Shown: positions 29,196-39,126 of the stretch, in pieces
Layout: each line of letters opens with the position of its first letter
Numbering within the stretch: the first letter of the stretch is position 1
DNA from: Sporothrix humicola
Lineage: Eukaryota > Ascomycota > Sordariomycetes > Ophiostomatales > Ophiostomataceae
Length of the DNA: 64,000 nucleotides
Direction of reading: 5' to 3'
Assembly: GCA_021396245.1 (NCBI GenBank)
Contig: WNYE01000097.1
Location: 1 to 64,000, forward strand
Program-made: the position numbers and the translations under genes
Notes under the pieces: model-generated
Databases searched by the model: none
The model's input: only the letters and a program-made list of their open reading frames with translations
Told to the model about the DNA's origin: nothing

Positions 29196-31577
29196 CTACC
29201 ACATGAACCGCTGCAGACGGCCTCCGTCCAAGAGACTGCCGTCTGGTCCGCGCCACACAAACGGCCGGAACAAAAACACCCACATGGTGGCCACATTGAT
29301 GGCGACGAACCAGAGTGTCTCCAGGAAGAGACGGGCGTCAACTTTACCCAAGATGGAGGCGACGACCGTCTTTTTCTCTCTAGGGTCCGCCTTTGGCGTG
29401 GCAGCCGGCACCAGCAGCCGCCAAAACACCCACGGCAGAATAAAGTAGCGGGGCTCAACGAGCGGTGCCGTCACCAGAGACAGCGATGTTGCCAGCAGCC
29501 AAAGGAGGGCCGTCGTGGTCGTGGGTCCTGTGCAAGAGGCAGTTGCCGAACCGTCTTCATCCTCGTCCAGGAAGCTGAGGAAGATGGCCTGTGGACCAGT
29601 TTCCTCCACGGCAACAGGCACATCCTCCTCTTCAACCTTCTTGCCCTTCTTTGCCTTTTTGGGCGTCTTCTCCTTGCGCTGGCGAGCATTTGATTTCTTG
29701 TTGTCAACTGCCGTCGCCGTGGCACTCGACTCGTCTTGTTTGTCGGACTCTTCCTCGTCCGGGATGGCCGTCTGGCCCGACGAGAACGGCGAGCTGATAA
29801 ACTCGCCGACTGTGGACTCTTCTTTGGTAGAGTCAAGGCCCAACCACAGAATACGCCAACATGCCCAGCCCGTCAGGGCGTAGATAGGAACCAGAGCATA
29901 ACGGATCACGACACTCCGGCGGATCGTGTACCGGAAGACATAGAACATGTAGTGGCGGTTGTCGGCGAGCGTAAACGGGTGGATCAGCGTGTTGAAGTAG
30001 ACGACGGCCAGCATGGCGTCAAAAACGACCACCAGGTAGACAGGATAGTAGGCCTTGTTGACAAAGACGACATGAAGTAACCGTAAGATCTTGTGCGTGC
30101 TTGTCTTGTCGTCACCATTTGGGAAGGCGGCGTGCGATAGAGGAGGGGCGTTTTCAGTAACATCAGAGTTGGTGACCGCCTTCTTTCCACCCACAAGGCG
30201 CAGGGCAACACCGACGTAGTGCAGTCCGTGGGTGACAAACAGGGGCACCGAGAAAAAGGCCAGCAGGGGCCACAGGTACAACAACTGGGCGGCGTGCAGG
30301 GTCGCCACATGGTTGGCCTTGTCGCCGAGCACGACGCCGCCGTTCCAGACGACAAACTGGACAAACCCGAGGACGACAGCGGCGTACGGCCAGGCGCGCT
30401 TGAAGACCATGAACGGGTTGCACACGGCAGCTACGGCCACACTGAAGAGAGACAGGACCCAGTCGTCGGGCCACGAGTTGGCCAGGGACGGGTCGTGGAT
30501 GTCGCCCAGGCTGTAGCGCCAGAGGTAGAGACGGATCATGCCGCTGAGCGAGTCAAACTTGTCGTCTTTCGCGGCTCTGAGAGCGGCACGGTTGGACGGG
30601 TTCTCGCGCGCGGCCTTGGCGGCCAGGACAATCTCAAGTCCGCCCAGGTACACGACGATCCAAAAGACATTTGTCTGGCGCATGCCGAGGGCGGCAAAGC
30701 CGACCAGGATGGCTAGAATGTCACTCCAGGCGGGCAGCGTCTCGGCAGCCGGGACGGCCACGCGGAAGAGGTGAAGACGGTAAGCGAGAAGCACTACCAA
30801 TGTCGAGTAGACGTCGGTATAGTAAAGCGCCGAAAAGAAAAAGAGGGCCGGCAACAAAGCCACGTTGAGGCCTGTGTGGAAGGCAAAGAAGGACATCAGA
30901 CCATCGCTCGTCTTCTTGGTCTTGTCTGACGTCCTCTTCTTGTGCTGCTGCTCGAGAGCAGACCGGCACGAGCTCGCCGTGATGGCCACGAGCATAATGG
31001 CAATGCTGTTGGCGCCTCTCAGCGCCCAGATGTTGCAGCCGTCCTGCACGCCGCTCCACATCGTTTCGAGGGCGACAGACACAAGGTACAGGCCAGGCGG
31101 CGTCGTGATCTTGTCGTCCCAGTCGTACCACAGACGGGCACAGTACTTTTGCGCCTGCGGCACATGGAAGAACTCGTCGAGGTATGGTTCGGGCACAGTC
31201 GCCAGAACACGGGCCAGCCATGCCTTTGTGAACATGAACAGCAGCGACGCACCGGCCATAAAGAGAAGAGGGCGGCCACGAGACATTGACTCGGCAGGTG
31301 CGGCAGGTGTAGCCGGTGTCTCAGCTGCAGCCTCAGTCGGCGCCTCTCCCCTTTCCCTGGCAGCCTTGGCGGCAGCTTGGAGCTTAGCCGCACCCTCGGC
31401 CAGCGCATTGGTATCGGCCACCGGCTTGCCGCGGCGCTGCCGGAAGCTGGTGCCGAGCACAAAGGCCTGCCAGACGAGCCATGGTAGCACAAAGACGGCG
31501 GATGCCAGAAAGGCCTTGAGTTTTGGGTCGTCAATTGTCGTGGCGCCCTTGGCCACAAGGGGGTCAGAAGACGTCAT
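29196..31577 (-). CDS. ALG10: dolichyl-phosphate-glucose alpha-1,2-glucosyltransferase, ALG10/DIE2 family
   Basis: 793 residues from the ATG at 31577; the frame extends upstream to 31676, but that part reads like a leader. The diagnostic ALG10 block is present at about residues 135-165: PYLDEFFHVPQAQKYC followed by WDDKITTPPGLYLVS. The rest is polytopic with about ten hydrophobic helices. ALG10 adds the third and last glucose to Glc2Man9GlcNAc2-PP-dolichol in the ER lumen, before transfer by oligosaccharyltransferase. Relative to yeast (about 525 residues) it has a long insertion near residues 590-680, rich in Lys and acidic residues (KKAKKGKKVEEED), lying between membrane helices. The C-terminus ends FVWRGPDGSLLDGGRLQRFMW, fitting the family end. 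Confidence 0.88.
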   Translation of the reverse strand: MTSSDPLVAKGATTIDDPKLKAFLASAVFVLPWLVWQAFVLGTSFRQRRGKPVADTNALAEGAAKLQAAAKAARERGEAPTEAAAETPATPAAPAESMSRGRPLLFMAGASLLFMFTKAWLARVLATVPEPYLDEFFHVPQAQKYCARLWYDWDDKITTPPGLYLVSVALETMWSGVQDGCNIWALRGANSIAIMLVAITASSCRSALEQQHKKRTSDKTKKTSDGLMSFFAFHTGLNVALLPALFFFSALYYTDVYSTLVVLLAYRLHLFRVAVPAAETLPAWSDILAILVGFAALGMRQTNVFWIVVYLGGLEIVLAAKAARENPSNRAALRAAKDDKFDSLSGMIRLYLWRYSLGDIHDPSLANSWPDDWVLSLFSVAVAAVCNPFMVFKRAWPYAAVVLGFVQFVVWNGGVVLGDKANHVATLHAAQLLYLWPLLAFFSVPLFVTHGLHYVGVALRLVGGKKAVTNSDVTENAPPLSHAAFPNGDDKTSTHKILRLLHVVFVNKAYYPVYLVVVFDAMLAVVYFNTLIHPFTLADNRHYMFYVFRYTIRRSVVIRYALVPIYALTGWACWRILWLGLDSTKEESTVGEFISSPFSSGQTAIPDEEESDKQDESSATATAVDNKKSNARQRKEKTPKKAKKGKKVEEEDVPVAVEETGPQAIFLSFLDEDEDGSATASCTGPTTTTALLWLLATSLSLVTAPLVEPRYFILPWVFWRLLVPAATPKADPREKKTVVASILGKVDARLFLETLWFVAINVATMWVFLFRPFVWRGPDGSLLDGGRLQRFMW

Positions 31578-32061
31578 TTTGTGGACAGGGTGGTGGGAAA
31601 TAAAATAACAAACAAACGAAAGAAATGAATGAAAATGAATGAATGGCAAGCAAAAAAAAAAGAATGCACGCGGCACGAGCCTTGGCGATGAAAAGGCTGC
31701 GTTTTTATGTCGTGTGTTGAAATGAGGTTGAAGCTTAAAGCTCGAGCTCCTTAGTGGGCACGGTTGTGACGCGAATGATGTGCAGCGCTGAGCGCCACGT
31801 GTTTGCCGCTATCTTGTAGCATGTTTACGAGGTCAGAGGGCCCCATACAAATGACCCTTAACAAAACAACGACGACAACAACATTAATTTAAAATCAAGA
31901 GCAAAATATACGAACATAGAAAATGTCTATTATGAGGCTTCTACTTTCTTTGTACAGATAAACTCCAAAAAGTCTACGTTCCAGAACCATGCGCCGCTTG
32001 ACTCAGCCAGCCAGGGCCATATTCTTCCCATTTCCCAATCAATGCATGCTTTTTAGAAGGG
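31578..32061. other. intergenic region
   Basis: Promoter of ALG10 and 3' end of QCR10. It includes a GCAGCGCTGAGCGCCACGTG stretch at about 31782, a mix of short palindromes, and an A-rich stretch at 31850-31920. No gene. Confidence 0.5.
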
Positions 32062-33130
32062 CTACGACTGTTAGCAGTGTCCAGGATATGGAAGGAAGGA
32101 GTATGCGCAAACTTACAGAGTCGGCAGGGTGCGTCGTCTTGATGAAGTAGGGGCCGATCACGGGGATCTTCTATAAGGTTGTTAGTCACAGTTCTTGGTT
32201 TTCGAACGTCTCGGCTCTTCATGTACGCACCTGGAGGATATCGCGCTGTACCCGGGGAATGCCGGAAGCGTAGAACAGAGCAGCGACACCGAGAGCACCG
32301 CCAATGGGGGCAGCGACGAGGGAGCTAAGAGTTGTTAGCAAAGGTCGATAATCATGGGAGGCGACGAGGCGACGAAAACGGCGGAAACGGCGAAAACGGC
32401 CAAAGAAACGATTGAAGAGACGGCGACAGTAGGCATAAACAGCAGCTGAGGGTGGAACATAGATCCAACATATGCTTGCGTAAGACCAGCATATACCGCC
32501 CTTTGTCGGCCATCCGTCGCGTCATCTCTTCTTGCCGTGGCTGTCGCCGTCTCGATCTTCATCGTCGTTCTCGATTTCCTTGTTGTCGGTTTGGTCGTCG
32601 GAATGAGAAGTAGACTCACTAGCGGAAGAGCGACTTGATGGTGACGCCGTTGAAGTTGGGGGTGTAGTGGTACCTGGAGATATCGTTAGTATCGTTCGTT
32701 CTCGGGTGGGATGTCGTCGGTCGTCTGCCGTCTACGCTGATCTTGGCCGTGTCTCGCTGTCCCAAATCCATCCTTGCTAGGTACGTCGTTTCCGTACCGT
32801 CAGTTGGTCGTCAATTCGGTCAAACGGGCGCAAGGATGGCCATGTGGACGGGCGCAATGCGCATAACGGGACACGGCCTTGGCTGGCGGCAGGACATCGG
32901 ACAATCGGTTGGTCAAGGGAGGTGGTCGCTTACTTCGGGCCGTACTGGCTCCGGAACTCGGCACGCATGACGGGGGTCTGTTGCAGGTGTTAGCTTATGT
33001 GTCAGGTCGAGGTCGGGAGCTTTCAATTGCGTTGCTTCGGCATCTCGTGATGTTGGCCGGTGGTAGTCGACAACGGTCGTTGAGAGCCTTGGCTGATTGC
33101 AAAGTCGGGGAAACATACAGCGAACGGCAT
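32062..33130 (-). CDS. QCR10: ubiquinol-cytochrome c reductase subunit 10 (QCR10-like), six exons
   Basis: Exons 33119-33130, 32934-32977, 32620-32673, 32231-32324, 32117-32170 and 32062-32067 join in frame into 87 residues. All five introns have GT donors, AG acceptors and mostly clear CTAAC branches. The protein has FRSQYGPKYHYTPNFNGVTI at the N-terminus, one membrane helix (LVAAPIGGALGVAALFYASG), then IPRVQRDILQKIPVIGPYF and a short polar end. This order and spacing match fungal QCR10, the small single-helix subunit of complex III in the inner mitochondrial membrane. The last exon is only a Ser codon plus TAG; read-through of the previous donor would be an alternative end. Too fragmented for simple ORF finding. 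Confidence 0.82.
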
Positions 33131-33582
33131 TGTGATTGTGAGGTGTCAAAAAACCGTGACGGGGTAGGTCAATTGGTTCTTGTTGGCGGTGGTGGGGTGA
33201 GGTTCGGTCGAAGGAAAGTCGTGATGTAGTGCCGGCTGCGAGATTTTGAGACTGGTTTTTTGCCCTTGACGCTGTTGGCGGACAAAGCCGGGGCAGTGGG
33301 AGTGAGTGCCACACTGCCAGCCAAAATATTGTGGCCTGAGGCGCCAAATCTTGAATTCGCTGGCCAATCAGCGAGCTCAGTTTCAAAGCTTTGAGGGACA
33401 ATGGACTAGTCCTGTTTAGGGAGTACTTCTCTCATGTACCTTTTGTGGGTCCTCACTGCCTGCACCTCAGCGCGAATGTCGTAGCTTCATTCTCAGTGCT
33501 CAGTGCTCACACATTTGAGCTTCCGATCAACGGCGCATCATCGACAACTCTCTGCGCCAACGAGCCAACGTCCACCGCCGCC
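33131..33582. promoter_or_regulatory. divergent promoter of QCR10 and MED4
   Basis: 452 bases between two divergent ATGs. It contains a GGGCAGTGGGAGTG-type GC-rich stretch, a CCAAT box (GGCCAATCAGC at about 33361-33371) and no ORF of its own except an open 5' extension of the MED4 frame. Confidence 0.5.
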
Positions 33583-34737
33583 ATGGACAAGATCATCGAC
33601 GCCCGCTTCGACCGGGTCGAAAAGGCCTTGACCATCCTCATCGACTCCATTGCTAAATACAATCCATCGACGGCCCTCGCCGACGACTTGCTAGCCGCCG
33701 ACCGCGAACTGGACGACGGCCTCGAACAGCTCCAGGCACACCAGAACAACCACCTGCGCATCCTAGAGCTACGCCAAGATGCCGCCGCCCTCGATGGCCA
33801 GATCAAGTCGACGCTGCAGGCGCTGGCCGCCAGCCGCCGCGAGATTCTGGCGACGCCCGCGACCGAGTTCCCCGAAGACAGCGTGAACCGCACGATCCGC
33901 GACGAGACCAAGCACTACCAGTTTACGTACGACGAGCTCATGTCGTATGCGCGGCGGATCAGCCGCAACACGGTGCCCGGGCCGGGGCAGACGGACGGCT
34001 CCGAGTTCTTTGCACAGTTTGGCGGGCCAATACCAGGGCAAGCAGGAGGAGACGGAACTGGATCTGCGCCTGAGACGGCGGCGCCAACACCCGCTGCAGC
34101 AGCAACGCCGGGAGCGACGACAGGCACCGCCTCTGGTGGAGTCAATGGCGCTGTCGGTACACCAATGGGCGGCGGCGCGCCAGCATCACAGTCAGGGACG
34201 CCAGGAGGAGCTCCCGGAACAGGACCAGGGACGGGGACAGGAACAGCCGCACCGACACCAGCGCCTTTCGCAACCAGCGGCGGCGCACCACCACCAGCAA
34301 CAAACGTTCCCAACGTGCTGCCCGACGACCTCAAAAACTATATTGCACCAACAGCAGGCACAGTCTTCTCGCCATGGCCAGCACCTGATCTGATGATGCA
34401 CGGCGGCCTGCGGCAACTCCACGCCGTCACCGAGGCCGCATGCCGCGACAAGCAAATTGCCCTTCCACACCTGCAAGAACCGCCACCAAAGGGCCAGGCC
34501 TCGCCACAACCACAACTACATATCCGCTTCGTCAGCCTCGAAGAGCAAGAGGAACAGGATCGGATACGGGCCGAGCGCGAGGCTGCGGAGAAGGAAGAGC
34601 GCGAAGAACGGCAACGGCGGATGGAAGAGGCGGCGGCAGCTGCAGGCGCACAACACCATGCTAGGCATATGGGCGGCCATGCACCAGCAGCACCGGCACA
34701 GTTTGCAAGCATGTTGGACATGGAGGACGACGATTAG
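33583..34737 (+). CDS. MED4: Mediator complex subunit 4
   Basis: 384 residues from the ATG at 33583. The frame is open upstream to 33391, but that part is leader-like. Residues 1-90 form a coiled-coil (MDKIIDARFDRVEKALTILI...), then the Med4 signature TYDELMSYARRISRNTVPGPG at about residues 108-130. The middle is Gly/Pro/Ala/Thr-rich and probably disordered, followed by a PWPAPDLMMHGGLRQLHAV block and a charged Glu/Arg helix near the C-terminus. Med4 belongs to the middle module of Mediator and links activators to RNA polymerase II. The long disordered insert is common in filamentous fungi. Confidence 0.85.
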   Translation: MDKIIDARFDRVEKALTILIDSIAKYNPSTALADDLLAADRELDDGLEQLQAHQNNHLRILELRQDAAALDGQIKSTLQALAASRREILATPATEFPEDSVNRTIRDETKHYQFTYDELMSYARRISRNTVPGPGQTDGSEFFAQFGGPIPGQAGGDGTGSAPETAAPTPAAAATPGATTGTASGGVNGAVGTPMGGGAPASQSGTPGGAPGTGPGTGTGTAAPTPAPFATSGGAPPPATNVPNVLPDDLKNYIAPTAGTVFSPWPAPDLMMHGGLRQLHAVTEAACRDKQIALPHLQEPPPKGQASPQPQLHIRFVSLEEQEEQDRIRAEREAAEKEEREERQRRMEEAAAAAGAQHHARHMGGHAPAAPAQFASMLDMEDDD

Positions 34738-35001
34738 GACCAGACTTTCTTAAAAAGCGTGCGCGACCTCTTAGCCATCGACTCCGAACAGACAGGTGAA
34801 AGGCAGCCTTGAAACTAGAGTTGAAATTTGGATTCTGTACTTTTAGGATAAAGGATCAAGTTTATGAGATTAATAATAATACCCAACATGTTTGAAACGG
34901 TCTATTATGAATTGTATGTGGGAAATAAAAGTATGTACATTGTAAAAAGTCTCGCTCGTCATAAATCAAGAATAGAAAAAAATCAGCCACCGTTACGCCG
35001 T

Positions 35002-35814
35002 CTATGCACCCTGCGCAAACTTGAGGAACGCCCGTGCAATCGCCTCACCGTCGTGCTTGTCGTCCACCACATCGATGCCGTTTTGGTACAGATCATCGGT
35101 GAAGACGCCCATTGAGTGCCGTGCCTCAAGGATCTCCCGCACAATCGCGCCCGTAAACTCAGGGTGGCCCTGGACAGTCACGGCCCGACCAGGCAGAAGC
35201 ATGCCTTGGACAGAGCAGATATCGGTGGACGCAAGCGGCACGGCGCCCTCGGGGTACTCGACAACAATATCGCGGTGCATCTGCTGGATCGCCAGCTTAC
35301 CGGCGTTCTTGAGAGTTTCGCCGGCGAAAAAGGCTGCGCCCTCAGGCGACAGAGCCACATCCGTCACGCTGACCTCCCAGCCCTTGGGGCCCTTGCCGAC
35401 GGGCGAGCCCAGAGCGCGGCCGATGATCTGGTGGCCAAAGCAGATGCCGAGCATGCGCACGGGGTGGACGCCGGCGGCTTTTGCTTCAGGTGTCGTCGTG
35501 GCCAGTGTCTTCTTGGAGAACTCGACCAGGGCCTGGATCCAGGGTGTGTTGTCAAAGGCTGTGTGCTTGGAGCCCGTGATGAGAACGACGTCGACCTGCG
35601 ACAGATCGGGGTACTTGGACTCGAAGCCGTCGGCGACGATATCGTGGGTCGTCACCGAAAGGACAGACTCGAGTGGTGCCGGTGCCACGGCACGCCGGAA
35701 CAGATCGATAAAGACGCCGCCGTAAGTACCGAAAGCGGCCGCCGTCTTGGGCAGCGGCGTATCGGCCATCAGAATGGCCATGCGCAATGGCGGAGCCGCG
35801 ACGTTGGAGCCCAT
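35002..35814 (-). CDS. class I glutamine amidotransferase-like protein
   Basis: 270 residues from the ATG at 35814 (MGSNVAAPPLRMAILMADTP); 17 further in-frame codons exist upstream. The flavodoxin-like GATase fold is evident: VLITGSKHTAFDNTPWIQAL, the nucleophile elbow GICFGHQIIGRALG with Cys125, and VQGHPEF with the catalytic His and Glu. It stands alone without a synthase domain, as in the yeast YLR126C/plant GGP-like group, which includes peptidases and glutamine- or gamma-glutamyl-cleaving enzymes. The true substrate is not inferable. Cytosolic by appearance. Confidence 0.85.
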   Translation of the reverse strand: MGSNVAAPPLRMAILMADTPLPKTAAAFGTYGGVFIDLFRRAVAPAPLESVLSVTTHDIVADGFESKYPDLSQVDVVLITGSKHTAFDNTPWIQALVEFSKKTLATTTPEAKAAGVHPVRMLGICFGHQIIGRALGSPVGKGPKGWEVSVTDVALSPEGAAFFAGETLKNAGKLAIQQMHRDIVVEYPEGAVPLASTDICSVQGMLLPGRAVTVQGHPEFTGAIVREILEARHSMGVFTDDLYQNGIDVVDDKHDGEAIARAFLKFAQGA

Positions 35815-36413
35815 GTTGAAGGGTTGTGTGGCTGGGGTACGAGATAGTGAGTCTAAAGTGCACAAATTGTTGAAGATAAGTATGGGAAAGATGAAATAAA
35901 GAAAGTGAAGATTGCAGATCGGGCTATATTTAACGTTTCTGGAAGGAACTGTGATGGACCCTGGACCAGAAATCGCCGCGGAAGGTGCCTCGACTCACAC
36001 CAACGGGGGCGGGGTCTCCTAATCAGCTGGACATGTGGTGAACGCCGTCAAAGTCGGCGCTCCGATAAGCGCAGTGGGAAGGTCGTGGCGAACCCTGGAG
36101 AGCGCTGGCGTGTGACAATCCACAGACAAAGTCCCCTGTATTAATGCCGTTTTATGCCCTTTGACGCGCCTGCTGCAGTTGAACACCTGCTGGATTGGGC
36201 AAGCTAGCGCCTTGTCAGTATGTCCCAGTTTGTCAATTGCAGCCGACTCCGCACCGGCAGCTCGACGGGCGCTGGCCAGACACATGCCCAATTAACGCTT
36301 GGCGGCATCTCCAATGACGTCTGCAGCTAGTAGTAAACACAGCAGTGATAGTTTGCATCTTGAAAATTTAAACGTTGTCAACAACACTTTATTCAAAGTC
36401 GTCCACGCCCACA
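35815..36413. other. divergent intergenic region
   Basis: 599 bases between the amidotransferase and exopolyphosphatase genes. It has a GC-rich AACGGGGGCGGGG stretch at about 36002-36015. No supported ORF. Confidence 0.5.
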
Positions 36414-37774
36414 ATGGCACCACGGTCTCTCGCAGCGTTTCTCAAGGCGGCCCGCTCGGCATTGACTGCTCCGGCGAGTCAGCGGTCAAAACCACTGACC
36501 ATTGTTGTCGGCAACGAAAGTGCTGGTAAGTCTTCCATGAACGAATACAAAATGACATGGATCGTTGTTGACTTTTAGACCTCGACTCTCTTTGCTCGGC
36601 CATTCTTTTGGCTTACTTCCGCTCACATACACCACCACACAACGCCTCCATCCATGTCCCACTATGCAACCTGCCCCGTGCCGACCTCATCCTCCGCCCG
36701 GAACTGCAAGCTGCCCTCGCTGGTTCCAGCTCTGTTCCGAAGCCCGACTCCAAGTCAGGACCCGGCCCGACTCCAGGCGCGCAGGGCGGTGTGCCACTCG
36801 ACAGTCTGATCACTTTGTCGGAGCTCCCCGACGACCTCGAGGCCGCCGATACGAAATGGCTACTTGTCGACCACAATGCTTTGACAGGCGACCTGGGAAA
36901 ACGGTTCCAGAGCAGCGTCGTCGGCTGCATTGACCACCACGTTGACGAGGGTGTTGTCCCTGCCCCAAAGGACGACGAGTACCCTCGCACTATCGAGACC
37001 TGCGGCAGCTGTGCCAGTCTGGTTGTCGATTACGCCAAAGACGCATGGCGCAAGCTGGCCGAGCAAGAACCGGACTTGGCCACCGACCGTGTTCTCGCAC
37101 GACTTGCTCTGGCGCCCATTCTGATCGATACTTCCAGCCTCAAGTCGGCCAACAAGACGACCGATATGGACCGGCAGTCGGCCGCTATTGCCGAGGCGGT
37201 TTTGGGCCAGAAGGAGGGGTCGGGCGCAGAATTTGCAGCATACGAGACCGACGTTGACTACAACCGCACTGCATACTACGACGAACTCTCTCGACTCAAG
37301 AACGACCTGTCCACATTTTCGTACAGTGACATTCTACGGAAGGACTACAAGCAGTGGAAGGAGGACACGACATCTAATGGCCCGTTGACAGTCGGTTTTT
37401 CAACCGTCTCTCAAGGGTTGGGATATCTCTTGAAAAATATTGGAGACCGTGACGCACTCCTGGACGGACTCAAGAAACATGCCGACGAGAGAGAGCTCGA
37501 TATTGCCGTCATCATGACCGTGCAACATGACGAAGGTGGTTTCGCTCGTCAGCTGCTATTATGGGCATTCAACGAGCAGGGTGTCAAGGCCGTCAAAGGC
37601 TTTGTCGAAACCAACACAGAGAACGTCGACCTGAAGCCGTGGGGCGATGGACAGCTGGACAGCAGCTCAGAAGCGAAAACAGATAATGAGTGGCGGACAT
37701 GCTGGGCACACAACACGAAGTTCAGTCGGAAACAGATGGCGCCTCTCTTGAGGGATGCAATGAAATCGTCATGA
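36414..37774 (+). CDS. PPX1: exopolyphosphatase, DHH family (PPX1-like)
   Basis: Exons 36414-36525 and 36579-37774 (53-bp intron, donor GTAAGT, acceptor TTTTAG) give 435 residues. The splice creates NESADLDSLCSAILLAYF, the DHH-family motif I with the metal-binding Asp-x-Asp. Motif II is WLLVDHNAL, and motif III is GCIDHHVDEG. The DHHA2 C-terminal region includes ETCGSCASLVVD and later TVQHDEGGF and RKQMAP. PPX1 removes terminal phosphate from long polyphosphate chains using Mn or Mg; in yeast it acts in cytosol and mitochondria. The N-terminus (basic, hydroxylated, LKAARSALTAPASQR) could be a mitochondrial presequence. A prune-like cAMP phosphodiesterase role is the main alternative. Confidence 0.88.
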
Positions 37775-38097
37775 AGACTGTGTGATAGGTAGCAAGTAAC
37801 TAATGATATATATTTTCTCGTTTAAATTCGTGGCTTTGTTTTATTTATATTTCCCTAAAATTGATTTACACCCGTAAATCATTTAAATTTTTTTTTTTTC
37901 AGAATAAAAAAACAACAACAAAAAAACAACAACTTCATTCACGGACATGGCAATTCAATATAAAAAATCCAGAAAATTAAAAGGGTATCGTGCTGTATTG
38001 AAAAATGAAGAAAAATAGAATGACAAACTCCGCTCAAAATGCCCATATATACGCCGTCGTGATATAATACACCAAAGTGACACAGCCCGTGAACTTT
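37775..38097. other. convergent AT-rich spacer
   Basis: AT-rich with a T run at about 37888-37900 and A-rich AACAACAACAA near 37910-37930. Only 3' ends are expected here. Confidence 0.6.
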
Positions 38098-38802
38098 TCA
38101 GTTCTTCTTGGTCGAGCCGAAACCCGTGATTCCCATCATCTTCATCATATCGTCCTCGTCGTGCTCGCCCTCAATGCGCACATCGTCACCATAATCCATT
38201 CTACTGGCTGCCAATGCTGCCGCCTCGGCCTCCTTGGCCGCCTTCTTCTTCTCGGCCAAATCGCGCTTCTTTATCCTCCGCCGCTCGCGCTCCGCATCGT
38301 CCTCTTGTTGTCTGATGGCCAGTCTCTCTTTCAGGTTGACCGTCGCGTCCTTTTTGTCGGCCTCGAGCCGCGCCCATACCGTCTCGATGCGTTCGAGGAC
38401 CTCGGCCGCCGTCGCCCGCTTGACCTGCCCCGTCTGGCCCACGTTGCGCAAGTGGTACATGGAGTTTTCGTGCTCCGTCAGGGCGACGCTGTCCTTGGCC
38501 GTCCAGTCGCAGTATTTGCAGTAGAGCGGACCGGAACGCCGGCCCAGCGCCACCATTTGTGTCGTGCCGACGAGCGCGTTGAGGTCGGCCATGGTCGTGC
38601 GCGCCGCCGTCAGCGTCTCGTTGCCCTCCATGGGCTTGTAGTAGCGCTTGCCCGTGAGCCGCGCCTCGTACCGGGCCTTGGCCTCTTCGCGCTCCTTGGC
38701 CTCGCGCTCTTTGGCTTTGGCGGCATACTCGGCGACGTCGCGCGTCTTGCGGAACTCGGTGTCGCCGGCGGGGGTGCCGTAGGCGGAGCCCTGTTTTGAC
38801 AT
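38098..38802 (-). CDS. SNU23: U4/U6.U5 tri-snRNP zinc-finger protein SNU23 (ZMAT2-like)
   Basis: 234 residues from the ATG at 38802; upstream in-frame codons are leader. The N-terminus has FRKTRDVAEYAAKAKEREA. A single U1-type C2H2 finger follows at about residues 106-133, with LYCKYCDWTAKDSVALTEH and the second His in YHLRNVG. Then GQVKRATAAEVLERIETVW and a Lys/Arg/Glu-rich helix, ending GITGFGSTKKN. This is the full pattern of Snu23/ZMAT2, a nuclear B-complex splicing factor that leaves on spliceosome activation. Length (yeast 194, human 199 residues) is slightly extended by the charged helix. It shares a divergent promoter with DPH5. Confidence 0.9.
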   Translation of the reverse strand: MSKQGSAYGTPAGDTEFRKTRDVAEYAAKAKEREAKEREEAKARYEARLTGKRYYKPMEGNETLTAARTTMADLNALVGTTQMVALGRRSGPLYCKYCDWTAKDSVALTEHENSMYHLRNVGQTGQVKRATAAEVLERIETVWARLEADKKDATVNLKERLAIRQQEDDAERERRRIKKRDLAEKKKAAKEAEAAALAASRMDYGDDVRIEGEHDEDDMMKMMGITGFGSTKKN

Positions 38803-39126
38803 GTTGGCGGTTGATGTGCTGTCGTCAATTATGTATAAAGTGTGGTGGAGTGGCTGAGAGGATGTTGTCGCAGATGCAAAGCGGTGTCGTGGTTGGAGGT
38901 TGAAGGATATGGAATGTGGAGGAAAGAGGTCGCGACTGTCAGTGCTTGATGTCGTAAGGATACACGCTAAAATACAGCGCTGCCAGGCACCATCGCCGCC
39001 CAACTTTTTTTCTTATCGCGATAAGCCGAGGGGCACTACAGCTTGCGACTCAGGCGCATCCAGAACAATAAACTTTTTTCTTTCTTCGTCGAGCTTCACC
39101 AACACTTTCACACAACCAGTGCCAAC
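38803..39126. promoter_or_regulatory. divergent SNU23/DPH5 promoter with palindromic module
   Basis: It contains ACGCTAAAATACAGCGCT (38964-38981), AACTTTTTTTC (39002-39012) and the perfect palindrome CTTATCGCGATAAG (39012-39025). The same three elements occur upstream of RPF1. The half-site GCGATAAG resembles the PAC element of ribosome-biogenesis genes, and GATAAG is also a GATA-factor site. Confidence 0.65.
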
